The notes under the pieces: generated by a model | Databases searched by the model: none | What the model was told of the DNA's origin: nothing | What the model saw: only the letters and a program-made list of their open reading frames with translations | Position numbers and translations under genes: made by a program | In this document: positions 47,236 to 64,000 of the stretch, piece by piece | Layout: every line of letters starts with the position of its first letter | Numbering within the stretch: position 1 is the stretch's first letter | Assembly (NCBI GenBank): GCA_947243795.1 | Contig: OX365932.1 | Coordinates: 434,001-498,000, forward strand | DNA: 64,000 nucleotides | Direction: 5' to 3' | Origin: Saccharomyces uvarum | Lineage: Eukaryota > Ascomycota > Saccharomycetes > Saccharomycetales > Saccharomycetaceae

Positions 47236-47537
47236 CAAGAACTCTGGGAGATGTTTGCACTGAGGCTCTAATTGTTTATTCACGAGACAATACTTATTGA
47301 CTGATGGCTTTCCTCTCCTGAGATTGTTTTGTAGTATATGGTCCTGTTCTTCTCTTAGATTAAGTTTTGTTTAGAGTCACCTATAAGAATCCACGGAAAA
47401 GGAAACTCAGTTTCAATGATTTCGTCCACATGATAAGCTAGTTTAGTTATTAGGCGTTTGGGGGTCCGCGTTGATGGACTGCCATTGGTAAAGATATGGA
47501 TCGATCAAGTTCTCTTAGAGAGATCTGTGTCTGAAAG
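47236..47537. other. tRNA-Arg upstream flank
   Basis: This is about 300 bp between the tRNA and the LTR. I recognise nothing in it. Confidence 0.4.
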
Positions 47538-47640
47538 TGTTGGAACAAGATTCAACTATTGTCCATCTATTACTATTATATACGGTGTTAAAAGATGACA
47601 TAAATTACAAGACCAGTAAATTAAGATTCAAACTGTCATC
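47538..47640 (+). mobile_element. 5' fragment of a variant delta LTR
   Basis: It begins TGTTGGAACAAG and matches the first 103 bp of the LTRs at 3934-4262 and 22878-23193. It stops at CTGTCATC where a second LTR begins. It is a fossil fragment interrupted by, or recombined with, the next LTR. Confidence 0.8.
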
Positions 47641-47971
47641 TGTTGGAATATAAATCAACTATCACCTAATAGCTAGTATTTATGTTACTAGTATATTATC
47701 ATATACGGTGTAAGAAGATGACGCAAAGTTTGAGAAACAGTCATCGAAATTAGTGGAAGCTGAAACGCAAGGATTGATAATGTAATAGTATCAATGAATG
47801 ATAACATATAAAAAGAGGAACAGAATCATTTATAATATTATGCAAAATTGCAGATTCCTTTTTGTGGATTCTTAAATCCATGAGGAGAATATCTAGTATA
47901 ATCTATATACACAATATTATTGCCTTACGAACAATGGAATCCCAACAATTATCATACAACTTTAATGGTCA
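47641..47971 (+). mobile_element. Solo delta LTR (canonical Ty1/Ty2 type)
   Basis: This fossil LTR of about 331 bp starts TGTTGGAATATAAATC. It carries ACTAGTATATTATCATATACGGTG, GTGGAAGCTGAAACGCAAGG and CAATGGAATCCCAACAATTATC, very close to S. cerevisiae delta, and ends in CA. It sits about 400 bp upstream of tRNA-Arg. The remainder of the variant LTR into which it appears to have entered is not seen on its right, so the pair is a composite rather than a clean nested insertion. No internal Ty region is present. Confidence 0.88.
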
Positions 47972-48650
47972 ATATTTTTATCTGCGCATTTAGCGTACTG
48001 TTTACATAGGCCCAGATTTATTTCAAGAAAATAAGGGGCTCCATCATCTACCTAAAGATAGGGTTACCTAACTTTCATAGAAAACACTGCGGTGAGTCGA
48101 CAGTAAAAATCTTAAAATTGTTCGAGTTTTATATTTTCTCCTTATGTCACCAAACTTGACAACAAACTTTTTTTAAAAGCAACATGAACGACGCGTTCTA
48201 CAAGCTAAAAGTAAATAGTTGTCAACACAGACGCTCGTTTCTATCACGAAGCCCCCAGCAAATAAAAGAAAAGAACCATAAGAGAAAGAATACTATATCT
48301 CGTTGGACCGTTTATGCAACGAGTCCGTACAGTGTCATTTTGTTTCGAAGAGAAGACTAAATGTTACTGCTGATCTTTTTACATACTAAAGTACATAAAA
48401 CTATGAGGGTATTTCGAATAAGTATATCCTCACCCGACTAATGTACACCGCCTCAATTTAGTGAAAACCGGTTTAAAACGAAACGACCATAATGGAAAAT
48501 GCAGACGTTCAACTAGAAGATATCTACATGAAGGTAGGGCAGATTCATTAACAACATTTTTTTATGAGACTCAAACGAAACAGAATACGAACCCCATCTA
48601 CCGTTTCATTAGAAAAGCTTTCTATTTCATTTTTCTGAAACAGGCATTCA
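47972..48650. other. Intergenic region after the composite LTR, SPT2 3' flank
   Basis: This is about 680 bp, AT-rich. Open frames near 48461-48781 overlap the SPT2 3' end and have no homology that I can recognise. Confidence 0.4.
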
Positions 48651-49658
48651 TTAGCGAATGTCCTTCTTGCGACGTTTTTTCTCTTGTTCATGCTTCTTTA
48701 ACCATGCTTCTTCACGTTTATCTTCTAATCTTGCCATTTTTCTTGCAGCTTCCTCTTCTTCTAGAATTTCCATTTCATTAGCCTCCATATCGTCATCCTC
48801 AAGATCATCATAATCATATTCTGAGCGCTTTTTACCTCTATTGAACATTGCCCAAATTTCATCACGATCGTATCCGGGGCCACCGGTATGCTTTGACCTG
48901 CTACGATGGGCTTCCTCTTCATCCTCATCATCTTCTATAAAATCATCCATATCATTATCTTCTTCGTAATAATCATCTTGATATCTGGATCTTTGCTTTC
49001 TAGAATCCAACTTTTCTTTCAATCTCCTATTGGGCTGCGCGAATCCATTCGTAGGCAGATTGAGCTTAACAGGCTTGTGTTGCTCTGGTAACTTCATGCT
49101 ATCGCCTCTTGATGGTGTCTCACGCGATGCTAAGCCAGGGGAGGCTTTCTTCAGTGGTTTTTTTGAACTTTTAAAACCTGGTTTATTGAGGCGTGGGCGC
49201 TCCATAGCAACAGGTTCCGGTGACTTGGTTTTTGAAGGCTGTTTTTCGTTGGATTCTGCTTGTTTCATTAGCTCTTCGAATGACATCTTTTTGACAGGTT
49301 CTAGTTTCTTTCTTACCGCTGGTGTAAGTGGGGCATGACTAGCACCAATAGATCTCTTGAATCTGATCCCAAGACCACCTTCATCCTCATCGTTCCTCTC
49401 TTTTCTCTTCTTTTCAGATCCAGATGAGGTACCGCGTTTCCGTTTTACACCACTTTTCTTAGCCAAAGCGGCATTCTTTAGCAACTCCTGCCGCCTTAGT
49501 TCCTTTAATCTATTTACAGCAGGGTCCTCGTCTCTTATATAATTTTTGGGTAGTAAAGAATATTCCTCGTCATTTTTCTTCGGTGACTGATCTTGTACTT
49601 TGGCTGTGGATCCTGTTGTTGATTTTCGGATTTGTGAGAGCTTGGAAAGAAAGCTCAT
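48651..49658 (-). CDS. SPT2: Histone chaperone Spt2
   Basis: The product is 335 aa (333 in S. cerevisiae). It binds H3-H4 and DNA, travels with Pol II and preserves chromatin behind it. The body is highly charged: a basic N-terminal half with KRKRGTSSGSEKKRK, an acidic stretch (DDYYEEDNDMDDFIEDDEDEE split by basic residues) and the C-terminal Spt2 domain (about 255-335) with YDRDEIWAMFNRGKKR, which contacts the H3-H4 tetramer, ending in EKKRRKKDIR. Its upstream side faces the RAD4 3' end. Confidence 0.96.
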   Translation of the reverse strand: MSFLSKLSQIRKSTTGSTAKVQDQSPKKNDEEYSLLPKNYIRDEDPAVNRLKELRRQELLKNAALAKKSGVKRKRGTSSGSEKKRKERNDEDEGGLGIRFKRSIGASHAPLTPAVRKKLEPVKKMSFEELMKQAESNEKQPSKTKSPEPVAMERPRLNKPGFKSSKKPLKKASPGLASRETPSRGDSMKLPEQHKPVKLNLPTNGFAQPNRRLKEKLDSRKQRSRYQDDYYEEDNDMDDFIEDDEDEEEAHRSRSKHTGGPGYDRDEIWAMFNRGKKRSEYDYDDLEDDDMEANEMEILEEEEAARKMARLEDKREEAWLKKHEQEKKRRKKDIR

Positions 49659-49945
49659 AACCGGAATACTATTCTTTCAATAGGACTCAGGCCCGTGCTT
49701 CCTCATTCAATGTTTTCTTCCTTTGGTACTGATTATTTAATTTTCTTGTATTAATCTGTGGCACATGCCGAAGTGAGAATATCTTAGTCGAACAAAAGAT
49801 AATCATGTCGAACGAAGTGAATTGAGGCCAAATCGGTAGGATGGGATCAGTCATTATAAAGTACATACAACAGCTCTTTGCCCAACGTCTTCCAACACCA
49901 AGTAATTTCTATGATTATTACAATTTAAAAGTCTTCAAGACGAGA

Positions 49946-52243
49946 TCAGTCATTTTCTTCTGACATATCTAGTTCCTTCATGAAATCCGAATAATCCTCT
50001 GCGACACCCTCTTCTGTAGCACTTTCCATACCTTCCTCAATAGGAGCATACTCCAAACTGTCCTCTGGTTCCAAATATTCGTTGTACTCTGCTGCCTCTT
50101 GATTTACCGTGCCTGGGAGGAATCCACCCCCCACAAAATCCTCATTATTGTCATGATTCTCTTCAACATCCTGTTCGTTAGTAATGCCGGTTTCTTGTTC
50201 CGAGATCTTACCATATGTAGTGTTAAGTTTACTACGAATACGCAGTTTTAACAGCAAGGTGTTCCAAAGTTCCAACGCACCAAGCAAATGATCCTTTCTG
50301 TTATCATCTTCCTGAACAAACTCTATTCCATCAATAGTGGCCTCAATAGCTTCTCTAAGCCACTTTGCAACAACAATACCACTTAGAACTGGTTTAACTA
50401 AACTTCCACGTTCAAACTTGAAAGAAGTTACAGCAGGTGCAAACTCTACCCTTAAAAACCTAGCAGCTTTAATGGCCACAGGGCTTTCAATTAGACAGCA
50501 GTTAGCAGGTATCATTGTAGATGCAAATACTTCGATATTTCCAAATGTATTCTTAGTAATCTCACCATTCCCGCTCGCTAATGGTGGAATATACACTTCT
50601 GTATCGTCCAAACTATATAACCTCTCATCTTCCTTTTCCACGTCTCCCTTCATTCTTCCAACATTTTTCTTAATCACCTTTTTGCACCTACAGCCAGTCT
50701 TTAGGATTCGGCCTTCCATATACCACTGTCTGGCACTTTTTAAATCCATAATGTCCCTTTTTGCGTATACCTTTAGCACTTTACCGATTTTTCCATGCAC
50801 TTTTAAATAGCCGCACTCTTTGCAACCAGGCTTTATGACTTGAGTTTGTCTGATATCTTGTTCTAGCACATAATATGGATGGTTCTTCAAATCCTGTACT
50901 GAGTCTGGGATGCCTTCACTTTCATCTCTTTGAAAAAAATATTGGTCTTCATAATCATCGATTTTGGTTCTCTTCCTACGGTGAAGCGTAGTTATTACCT
51001 TTGTGAACCACTGTTCGCCAAACTCATCTTTAGTAATTCTTCTTTTTCTTACTTTCGAGTTCATCCATTGAGCGTATCTACGAGTCACGTCTCTACAACC
51101 GTCCTTACGATCATAACCAATCACGTACCTCAGCATATTTCTTTCACAGCTCGCCACTCCTTTTGGTGCGAGCTTAGAACGTAATCTAACTTGTTCAATG
51201 GTCTTAAGGTTTACCGGGTCAATGGTTATCCATTTCTTGGCAAACTTGTCCCATACTTCACACCAAAAAATTGGGTATTTTACCATATCTCTATAGGCAA
51301 CGTCACAATCCGAAGAGGTGTCAATTTTCATGTTGGTAAAGTCTGGGGGCTGACATGACATAATAAGCCGTGCATTGACGTTACAAGCCCTTAGCATCGC
51401 AACGAAACCCTGTGCGGAAACATCAGGATCTCCATGACCTTTGTCGACTGCCCTTAAAAAATTCGATTTTGTCAATGTTTTGAATTTTCTATTCTTGTTG
51501 CTCGTATCAACTTCCTTCCATGTCCTCATGTAAAACCCAATATTCTCATACTTTTTGGTAATTTTCCAGTGTTTTTGCCACAGTTCCATACATTTCTTTA
51601 ACCCATCTAATAATTTTCTGGTGCTTCTAAGTGGGAGCTCTTCATCTCTCAGAGGATGCAGTAACTCAAATACTTTCTCAGGTACTAAGCTACTCAATTT
51701 TCTGGATAAACGCTTACTGTTAATCCATTCGTTCCGTATGGACCCGTGAACCATCAGACAAAGTAGATCTAGCATGTGGAAGTATTTTCTTCTTTTCCGC
51801 TCATCATTAGAACATATGTTGCGGTTCACCCTTTTCGTGGCACTGGTGCTCTTGCTAGGGGGTTTGATTTCAACGGAAATATCTCCTACGCCATTTGCCT
51901 CGTTTTCATCTGTGACGTCTTCAAAATCTTCGGAATCATAGTCATCTTCTCCTTCTCCTTCTCCTTCTTCTCCTTCTTGTTCTTGTTCTGATGATTGAAT
52001 TTCCTCTATGCTATCATCTGACGTCACTGTTATAATGTCATCCTCTGAAGAATCCAAGTTTACACTAATGACGCTTTCTCCTGGTGGTTCATTCAAACCT
52101 TTTTTTAACTTTTTGGCATTCGGTAGGGCCTGGTTTCTCCTTCTTAGTCCCCTTCGTCTTTGCAAAGGCGTATTATCGGTTTCCTTCTCTTTAAGAACTT
52201 TCCTTATTAGTTCGAAGTACTCCTTCGACAGGTTGTCATTCAT
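49946..52243 (-). CDS. RAD4: Nucleotide excision repair damage sensor Rad4 (XPC)
   Basis: The product is 765 aa (754 in S. cerevisiae). With Rad23 it recognises helix-distorting lesions and starts global-genome repair. The N-terminus is basic then strongly acidic; its EQEQEGEEGEGEGEDD run is a local expansion that explains the longer protein. A transglutaminase-like domain follows (about 135-440, with GHGDPDVSAQGFVAMLRACNVNARL and FWCEVWDKFAKKWITIDPVN). Beta-hairpin domains 1-3 (about 440-640) contain NHPYYVLEQDI and VIKPGCKECGYLKV. The C-terminal tail is acidic. Confidence 0.97.
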   Translation of the reverse strand: MNDNLSKEYFELIRKVLKEKETDNTPLQRRRGLRRRNQALPNAKKLKKGLNEPPGESVISVNLDSSEDDIITVTSDDSIEEIQSSEQEQEGEEGEGEGEDDYDSEDFEDVTDENEANGVGDISVEIKPPSKSTSATKRVNRNICSNDERKRRKYFHMLDLLCLMVHGSIRNEWINSKRLSRKLSSLVPEKVFELLHPLRDEELPLRSTRKLLDGLKKCMELWQKHWKITKKYENIGFYMRTWKEVDTSNKNRKFKTLTKSNFLRAVDKGHGDPDVSAQGFVAMLRACNVNARLIMSCQPPDFTNMKIDTSSDCDVAYRDMVKYPIFWCEVWDKFAKKWITIDPVNLKTIEQVRLRSKLAPKGVASCERNMLRYVIGYDRKDGCRDVTRRYAQWMNSKVRKRRITKDEFGEQWFTKVITTLHRRKRTKIDDYEDQYFFQRDESEGIPDSVQDLKNHPYYVLEQDIRQTQVIKPGCKECGYLKVHGKIGKVLKVYAKRDIMDLKSARQWYMEGRILKTGCRCKKVIKKNVGRMKGDVEKEDERLYSLDDTEVYIPPLASGNGEITKNTFGNIEVFASTMIPANCCLIESPVAIKAARFLRVEFAPAVTSFKFERGSLVKPVLSGIVVAKWLREAIEATIDGIEFVQEDDNRKDHLLGALELWNTLLLKLRIRSKLNTTYGKISEQETGITNEQDVEENHDNNEDFVGGGFLPGTVNQEAAEYNEYLEPEDSLEYAPIEEGMESATEEGVAEDYSDFMKELDMSEEND

Positions 52244-52463
52244 ATTTGAGGGCTACCAGCGCAGATTTGTCTCTATTTACCTTCCTCTTTTCACCGTCTG
52301 TTATTGCAGATCTTATGCATATCATGATATCATGGTAAATTGAATGGCTATTACCTAAGCGCACTTTTCCATTTTCCGCCGCACTTTCAAGATACTAAAA
52401 CTAGTAGTATCGAGAAAAGAAGAGAGTTTCGTAAAAGGTTTTTATAGATGTATGTACATTTGT

Positions 52464-53162
52464 TTATCTATATTTATCGACGCTTTCTAGTAGGGCAGTC
52501 AGATAGTGGTCGATAATGGAGCCTCGCTCCTTTATCATGGGCATTTGTGCAAGCGCCTGCTGCAGTTTTGCGAGGTACTCGTAATTCGAACCGCTGGGTC
52601 CATGCGACGTAGCAATGACTTTTGCGGTTTCATCCAGGATCTCCGGTCCAATGAAGGCCTCGTTGTCGACAGTACCAATGTACACCGTGGTGAGCAACAC
52701 TCGCTTGTCCGTTTTGTCATGGCGGGGCAACTGTTTTAGGGCACCACCCAATTCCACCTCATGCTCCTGGTCAGTTTCCAAATGCACCTCAACTTCGTGC
52801 AGAGTGTACCCGTTTTGCTCTCTGATATCCAGATACTCTCTCACCTCTTGGGCGTGTTCAGTCGGAATGTAGTATACCACACCAATGGTGATCAAGTCGT
52901 CCGGACCCTGAATAGGTGTGCCCTGGCTGTACCGATTGACGTTCTTCAAGAAGGCCGCCCGGCCCACGATATCCTCGTAAGGAATCAGCGTGGCCACCCT
53001 GCCAGGGCTCTCAGGCGTGCCCCTATGATCCGTGGAACTCTGCCAGAACCGACGTGCAAAACCATGAATGATTGCAGGAATCCTATGCGTATAGTGGGGT
53101 GGAGGTTTGTAAATCAGTGATCCGTAGCCCAGGACCCAGATCCCGCTGTTGTCGTTAGTCAT
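52464..53162 (-). CDS. GCG1: Gamma-glutamylcyclotransferase acting on glutathione (ChaC family)
   Basis: The product is 232 aa, as in S. cerevisiae YER163C. It splits cytosolic glutathione into 5-oxoproline and Cys-Gly in the DUG-independent turnover route. The substrate loop GYGSL is at 12-16, and the general-base glutamate is E115 in YLDIREQNGY. Other family blocks are FARRFWQSSTDHRGTPESPGR and VVYYIP. No targeting signal is seen. Confidence 0.97.
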   Translation of the reverse strand: MTNDNSGIWVLGYGSLIYKPPPHYTHRIPAIIHGFARRFWQSSTDHRGTPESPGRVATLIPYEDIVGRAAFLKNVNRYSQGTPIQGPDDLITIGVVYYIPTEHAQEVREYLDIREQNGYTLHEVEVHLETDQEHEVELGGALKQLPRHDKTDKRVLLTTVYIGTVDNEAFIGPEILDETAKVIATSHGPSGSNYEYLAKLQQALAQMPMIKERGSIIDHYLTALLESVDKYR

Positions 53163-59164
<6,002 letters not shown>

Positions 59165-59717
59165 AGCGTTTTCCCGCTCTACCGCGGCAGTTCTCTGCGT
59201 TCCCTTTTACGATTTTCCATGTCAATTTTCTGTTCTTCCCCTCATGAATATATACTTATATATCTGTGTGTGTATTATATGTTTCTCCTGGTACCATAAA
59301 GTAATAATCTACATCTTACAACTTCCGCCATTCCCCTACTATGAAGAAAGCCTCTGCTGTTAGAGCCACAAAAATTAAGTATCACGTCAAACGAAAGCGG
59401 TTAACCGACGATTATTTCTTTTTTTTTTCTTTCCTTTTTGCGAAGAAAATTTTTTTTGCGCTTTTTGCCATCACCATTGCAAGCGCTTGGGATGATGATT
59501 GTTCTCTTTCTCTCCAGTTCCAGGAAAGAGTTCTCTAGGTTTTACTTTGATAGAAAGAGCCATTCCGTACTTTTCTGCCTCTTCTCTCTTGTCAAAGACT
59601 CTTTAATCTTGGTTTATATTTTAAGAACACTGAGCTACAAAGTAAACTTTTTACTTAATAACCGTTTGAAGCATAGAGCAGGCCCTGGTACCACCACCTA
59701 ATATCTGGCTTTTTATT
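59165..59717. promoter_or_regulatory. CHD1 3' end and PAB1 upstream region
   Basis: This is about 550 bp with several strong T tracts (59418-59437 and 59450-59458), as in promoters of highly expressed genes. I see no gene; short frames here are unsupported. Confidence 0.5.
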
Positions 59718-61509
<1,792 letters not shown>

Positions 61510-62123
61510 TGCTTCAAATAACTACCTACCTAACTACCTAACAAACCTCTTATCTACTTTTTTTTTCTCTGCCCCCTTTTTTCGTCCTAAATACTAGTTA
61601 TTATCCTTTGTAACCTCAATACTCGGTCCTATCGACAAAAGGCAAACGTTTTTTGTTTTTTATCACTATTACTATAGTTATTGTTACTTATATCTTACAT
61701 CAACTCAAATACAAATGTATACTGATTGCGGTTTTTGTATACCTCATTATCGACGATGCCATTTAGCTTTTCGCCGGAATTAAGAAAATAACAAAAAAAG
61801 TTGAACAGAATTCAGGGAAGTACTGCTTTACACAATAGAGACTGATAGCGCCAAGAATAGTCGCTGTTTATCATTGCACCCCAACAATCTTAAAATACGA
61901 ATCTGATAATCCTTTACCAGCAAAATTCAGCATTAAATTTTGCTTTATGAAACTTGACCTTTGAAAATTAGAGCTCATCGGACATTTTAGTTGGTTTTTA
62001 GGGTCGTGACCACGCAAATATTAACCATAGGTTGGAAAAGGGAAACAAAAGCAACAAAGCATTTTTTTCATTTTAAGTAGATTACAACACGCGATTGCCT
62101 TTAAAAAATACAGTCGATAAGAG
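61510..62123. promoter_or_regulatory. PAB1 3' region and DNF1 upstream region
   Basis: This is about 610 bp. The first 150 bases are pyrimidine-rich, and T tracts at 61559-61567 and 61577-61582 fit the PAB1 terminator. The rest is AT-rich DNF1 promoter. No gene is seen. Confidence 0.5.
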
Positions 62124-64000
62124 ATGTCGAACACAATTCCAGGCGGAGGAAATACGCCCATGTCGCCATTCGAAGATACGTTTCAATTTGAAGAAAATAG
62201 TAGCAATGAAGATACACACATTGGGGCTCCCCATGTCAGTGATGGTGCAACAGCTTATAACTTCAGCCGGCCACGAGTTAGTTTTAATGACGAACCATCC
62301 AAAAGTAAACGCGAAGAAGCTGAAGAATTCACTTTTAACGATGATACAGAATACGACAACCATTCATTTCAACCAACACCGAAACTCAACAACGGATCAG
62401 GGACGTTTGATGATGTGGCACTAGACAACGACAATGGAGACTCACATGCAGACTACGATGGTATGAAAAGATTCCGGATGGGTACAAAAAGGAATAAAAA
62501 AGGTAACCCAATAACGGGGAGATCAAAGACCCTAAAATGGGCCAGGAAGAATATCCCGAATCCGTTCGAAGATTTCGCAAAGGATGATACTATTGACCCC
62601 GGTGCCATAAATCGTGCACAAGAGCTAAGAACTGTATACTATAATATGCCCCTACCGAAAGATATGATAGATGAAGAAGGCAATCCTATTATGCAGTATC
62701 CTCGCAACAAAATCAGAACAACTAAATATACCCCACTAACATTTCTTCCCAAAAATATTTTATTTCAATTTCATAATTTCGCCAACGTTTATTTTTTAGT
62801 TTTAATCATTTTAGGTGCATTTCAGATTTTTGGTGTTACGAATCCTGGGTTAAGTGCCGTTCCGTTAGTTGTTATTGTTATCATCACAGCCATTAAGGAT
62901 GCTATTGAAGATTCGAGAAGAACTGTGTTGGATTTAGAAGTGAACAATACTAGGACCCATATTTTAGAAGGTGTCGATAATGAAAATGTTTCCACAGACA
63001 ATATTTCATTGTGGAGAAGGTTTAAAAAAGCAACTTCGAGATCTCTGTTGAAATTTATACGGTACTGTAAAGAACATTTAACCAAAGAGGGTAAAAAGAA
63101 AAGAACGCAGAGAAAGCGTCATGAACTAAAAGCACAGAGAGCTGCTGCAGCAAGTGGACCAAGGTCTTCCCTAGACTCCGTTGAAAGTTATCGTGTGTCA
63201 GCAGATTATGGTCGCCCTTCACTAGATTACGATAATCTGGGACAAGGAGCTGCTAATAATGATGAAGCCAATATAATTGACAGATCCTTACCACCTAGAA
63301 CAGATTGTAAATTTGCTAAGGACTATTGGAAAGGTGTCAAAGTCGGTGATATTATCCGTATCCATAATAATGACGAAATACCTGCTGACATTATCTTACT
63401 TTCAACATCCGATGCAGATGGTGCGTGTTATGTAGAAACTAAGAATTTGGATGGTGAGACAAACTTGAAGGTACGTCAATCGTTGAAATGTACCAATTCT
63501 ATAAGGACTTCAAGAGATATTGCTAGGACAAAGTTCTGGATCGAAAGTGAAGGGCCTCACTCAAATTTGTATACTTATCAAGGTAATATGAAATGGAGGA
63601 GTCCAACAGATGGCGTGACGAGGAACGAACCTGTTACTATAAGTAACGTCCTACTTCGTGGTTGTTCTCTTAGAAATACGAAATGGGCGATGGGCATTGT
63701 CATGTTTACCGGTGATGATACAAAAATCATGTTGAACTCTGGTATTACACCCACTAAAAAGTCAAGAATTTCGAGAGAGTTAAACTATTCCGTCATTATC
63801 AATTTTTTGCTTCTTTTCATCTTGTGTTTAATTTCTGGTATTGCCAATGGTGTATACTACAAGAAAAAAGATAGATCTCGGTTTTCCTTCGAATTCGGGA
63901 CAGTTGCTGGATCAGCGGCTACAAACGGGTTCGTTTCTTTTTGGGTTGCCGTTATTCTTTATCAATCACTAGTCCCCATTTCGCTATATATCTCCGTGGA
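62124..64000 (+). CDS. DNF1: Plasma-membrane aminophospholipid flippase (P4-ATPase), N-terminal part
   Basis: An uninterrupted frame runs from the ATG at 62124 (MSNTIPGGGNTPMSP) to the window edge, about 626 of roughly 1570 codons. Dnf1 with Lem3 flips phosphatidylcholine and phosphatidylethanolamine, and lysolipids, to the inner leaflet. The cytoplasmic N-terminus carries NPF (about residue 151, in RKNIPNPFEDF). The first two membrane helices follow PLTFLPKNILFQFHNFANVYF. The actuator domain holds the dephosphorylation motif DGET with D443 in KNLDGETNLK. Further helices start near residue 560 (VIINFLLLFILCLI). The phosphorylation site (DKTGT) lies beyond the window. A basic insertion (about 310-345) is typical of Dnf1/Dnf2. 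Confidence 0.97.
   Translation, partial: MSNTIPGGGNTPMSPFEDTFQFEENSSNEDTHIGAPHVSDGATAYNFSRPRVSFNDEPSKSKREEAEEFTFNDDTEYDNHSFQPTPKLNNGSGTFDDVALDNDNGDSHADYDGMKRFRMGTKRNKKGNPITGRSKTLKWARKNIPNPFEDFAKDDTIDPGAINRAQELRTVYYNMPLPKDMIDEEGNPIMQYPRNKIRTTKYTPLTFLPKNILFQFHNFANVYFLVLIILGAFQIFGVTNPGLSAVPLVVIVIITAIKDAIEDSRRTVLDLEVNNTRTHILEGVDNENVSTDNISLWRRFKKATSRSLLKFIRYCKEHLTKEGKKKRTQRKRHELKAQRAAAASGPRSSLDSVESYRVSADYGRPSLDYDNLGQGAANNDEANIIDRSLPPRTDCKFAKDYWKGVKVGDIIRIHNNDEIPADIILLSTSDADGACYVETKNLDGETNLKVRQSLKCTNSIRTSRDIARTKFWIESEGPHSNLYTYQGNMKWRSPTDGVTRNEPVTISNVLLRGCSLRNTKWAMGIVMFTGDDTKIMLNSGITPTKKSRISRELNYSVIINFLLLFILCLISGIANGVYYKKKDRSRFSFEFGTVAGSAATNGFVSFWVAVILYQSLVPISLYISV

Overview
This window is nuclear DNA from a budding yeast of the Saccharomyces sensu stricto group. 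It is close to S. cerevisiae but not that species. Nearly every gene is a recognisable ortholog of the S. cerevisiae chromosome V right arm (systematic numbers YER136 to YER166, recalled from memory), with the same lengths and many scattered amino-acid changes. For example, Pab1 differs at roughly a dozen positions and TBP at two in its N-terminal tail. Genes are dense and almost all intronless, and there are tRNA genes with solo Ty LTRs upstream of them.

Layout. Positions 1-2.7 kb hold the 5' part of SCR1 (signal recognition particle RNA, minus), a zinc-knuckle protein orthologous to YER137C, and GDI1. A tRNA-Val(AAC) at 3.6 kb and LTR remnants follow. From 4.3 to 22.4 kb come SPI1, PEA2, SPT15 (TBP), SCC4, LSM5, FTR1, UBP5, DDI1, MAG1, COX15, EMP65 and RTR1, in the opposite order and orientation to S. 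cerevisiae. A second tRNA-Val(AAC), identical over 74 nt and in inverted orientation, sits at 23.3 kb. The remainder is collinear with S. cerevisiae: UBP3, YER152C, PET122, OXA1, BEM2, MYG1 (YER156C), COG3, an accessory gap with tRNA-Glu and tRNA-Trp, YER158C, BUR6, a gap with tRNA-Arg and a composite delta LTR, SPT2, RAD4, GCG1, CHD1, PAB1, and the first 626 codons of DNF1, which runs off the right edge.

The main points of interest are: (1) a small, apparently spliced gene at about 42.2-42.5 kb that I cannot match to any known yeast gene; it has a textbook TACTAAC branch point and a splice that joins two frames into a 74-codon product; (2) an inversion of about 20 kb flanked by identical inverted tRNA-Val genes, with the neighbouring SCR1-YER137C-GDI1 trio also flipped; (3) a short LTR-like repeat seen three times, each beside a tRNA gene; (4) tRNA acceptor-stem mismatches; (5) a TFIIIC-like A box/B box pair inside the stress-responsive SPI1 promoter; (6) GC-rich islands around SCC4-FTR1 and YER152C-PET122.

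Most neighbours do not form one pathway, as is usual in yeast. Functional pairings that do occur include the divergent DNA-damage/proteasome-linked pair DDI1-MAG1, the divergent mitochondrial pair PET122-OXA1, and a group of chromatin and transcription genes (BUR6, SPT2, RAD4, CHD1).
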